From: JAHKLT01 sp046197865
GTDB lineage: Archaea; Methanobacteriota; Methanobacteria; Methanobacteriales; Methanobacteriaceae
Assembly (NCBI RefSeq): GCF_046197865.1
Contig: NZ_CP166990.1
Location: forward strand, 1,860,001-1,924,000
Length of the DNA: 64,000 bases
Reading direction: 5' to 3'
The position numbers and the translations under genes were made by a program. Under the pieces are notes generated by a model. That model did no database searches. It had not been told where the DNA came from and saw only the letters and a program-made list of their open reading frames with translations. Shown piece by piece: positions 63,347 through 64,000 of the stretch (position 1 is its first letter; the number at the start of each line of letters is the position of its first letter).

Positions 63347-64000
63347 TTTTTTTTATTTTTTTAAAGAGAGTGAGAGGTCTTCTTCAACTGAAACACTTTT
63401 GAGGGTCTTGAAAAACTGAAGAGGTATATTTCATATGTAAAACGCTTGAAATTTACCCCTCTTACTTTTTTTATATAAAACTTTATTTTGGCTTTATTTT
63501 ATAATTTTAGGAATTTTTAAGGGTTTTTAAAAAATCTTTTCACTTGAAATATACCTCTTGATTTTGGGCTTTTTGAAAATTTTTCTTCACTTGAAATATA
63601 CCTCTCACTCTATTTTTTGAAATTTTATAATTTTCTTCAAATGATTAAAATAATTATATAAATACCTTAGTTTTAAATTTAAAGAGATTTTAAAAGTTTT
63701 TAATTTTTTACTAAATTACAGTTGAAACACTTCTTTTTTCATTTGAAATATTTTTATAAGTTATTTATAAATAAATTTTTTAATATTATTTTAATAGCTT
63801 AATTTAATAATTAAAAACTATTTATAATCTTAATTTAATAATTTAACTTTAATTTTCTTTATCCATCATAAATAAATTATATTAACACTTTTTAAATAAA
63901 TTTTTTATTAATTTTTAATACTTTTATTTTAATTTGTAATAAAAACATTTATTTATGTCTATTATTATACTATTACACTAGAAATATAACGAGAATTTAT
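63347..64000. other. Gene-free tail with short repeats in both orientations
   Basis: No ORF or RNA gene is visible. The motif CACTTGAAATATACCTCT occurs perfectly at 63541-63558 and 63588-63605. A variant (CTTGAAATTTACCCCTCT) is at 63445-63462 and an inverted copy (AGAGGTATATTTCA) at 63420-63433. Looser relatives are ACTGAAACACTT near 63388 and GTTGAAACACTTCTT near 63721. Beyond 63800 only AT-rich sequence is seen. It is not a CRISPR array, since spacing and copies are irregular. Confidence 0.5.

Noticed and set aside
63420..63605. Possible CRISPR array
   Set aside because: Only two perfect copies with a 47-base period; other copies vary and are inverted, and there are no uniform repeats or cas genes.

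Overview
The window is very AT-rich and comes from a methanogenic archaeon of the Methanobacteriales, most likely a Methanobrevibacter-like species. The evidence is a DNA polymerase D small subunit, methanogenesis marker protein 11, UPF0147, CfbA/CbiX chelatases, cobalamin genes (cbiH, cbiG, cbiB), a DUF35 zinc-ribbon protein, GGTGAT-type Shine-Dalgarno sites, frequent TTG/GTG starts, and secreted adhesin-like proteins of the kind common in gut Methanobrevibacter. No rRNA, tRNA or CRISPR array was recognised.

Region 1 (1-28 kb) is a large cell-surface polysaccharide locus. A Wzt/Wzm-like ABC exporter (the ATPase runs off the left edge and carries an unusual N-terminal extension) is followed by a secreted Ig-repeat protein. 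A dense, mostly minus-strand run of glycosyltransferases follows (GT2, GT4 and DUF616 types), with shared 'PLxHYxxxG' modules and clear traces of duplication, fusion and gene conversion. The run is headed by a complete dTDP-L-rhamnose pathway (rmlA, B, C, D), a UDP-glucose dehydrogenase and a divergent UDP-ManNAc dehydrogenase. A small methyltransferase-like protein and a DUF2264 protein lie beside it. Together these genes would make nucleotide sugars, assemble a rhamnose- and uronate-containing glycan and export it.

Region 2 (28-40 kb) is housekeeping: class II aldolase, DNA polymerase D small subunit, cbiH, a PhoU/TrkA-C protein, an MgtE/SLC41 transporter, two membrane-anchored pseudopilin-like proteins, a DUF35 protein, two CbiX-type chelatase genes and thiL. 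A 750-base gap between the chelatases and thiL holds a possible decayed gene and a palindrome around a TATA-like box.

Region 3 (40-55 kb) holds GtrB/GtrA-like lipid-sugar genes, a two-domain PurE, an archaeal UbiD-family decarboxylase, a membrane glycosyltransferase with an apparently extracytoplasmic CDC48-N-like barrel, a DUF2142 membrane protein, methanogenesis marker 11, ribH with a 30-residue membrane protein gene in front, a large glycosyltransferase, and leuC-leuD-leuB.

Region 4 (55-64 kb) has a 1061-residue adhesin with 13 nearly identical 26/27-residue repeats, a hairpin terminator, a complete insertion sequence (25-bp perfect terminal repeats, 8-bp target duplication), UPF0147, cbiG, cbiB and a DUF2299-like protein. 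The last 650 bases are gene-free and contain short repeats in both orientations.

Window-wide patterns: four convergent gene pairs share overlapping stop codons (TTAA or CTAA), and the palindrome TAGCTA is several times more frequent than base composition predicts.
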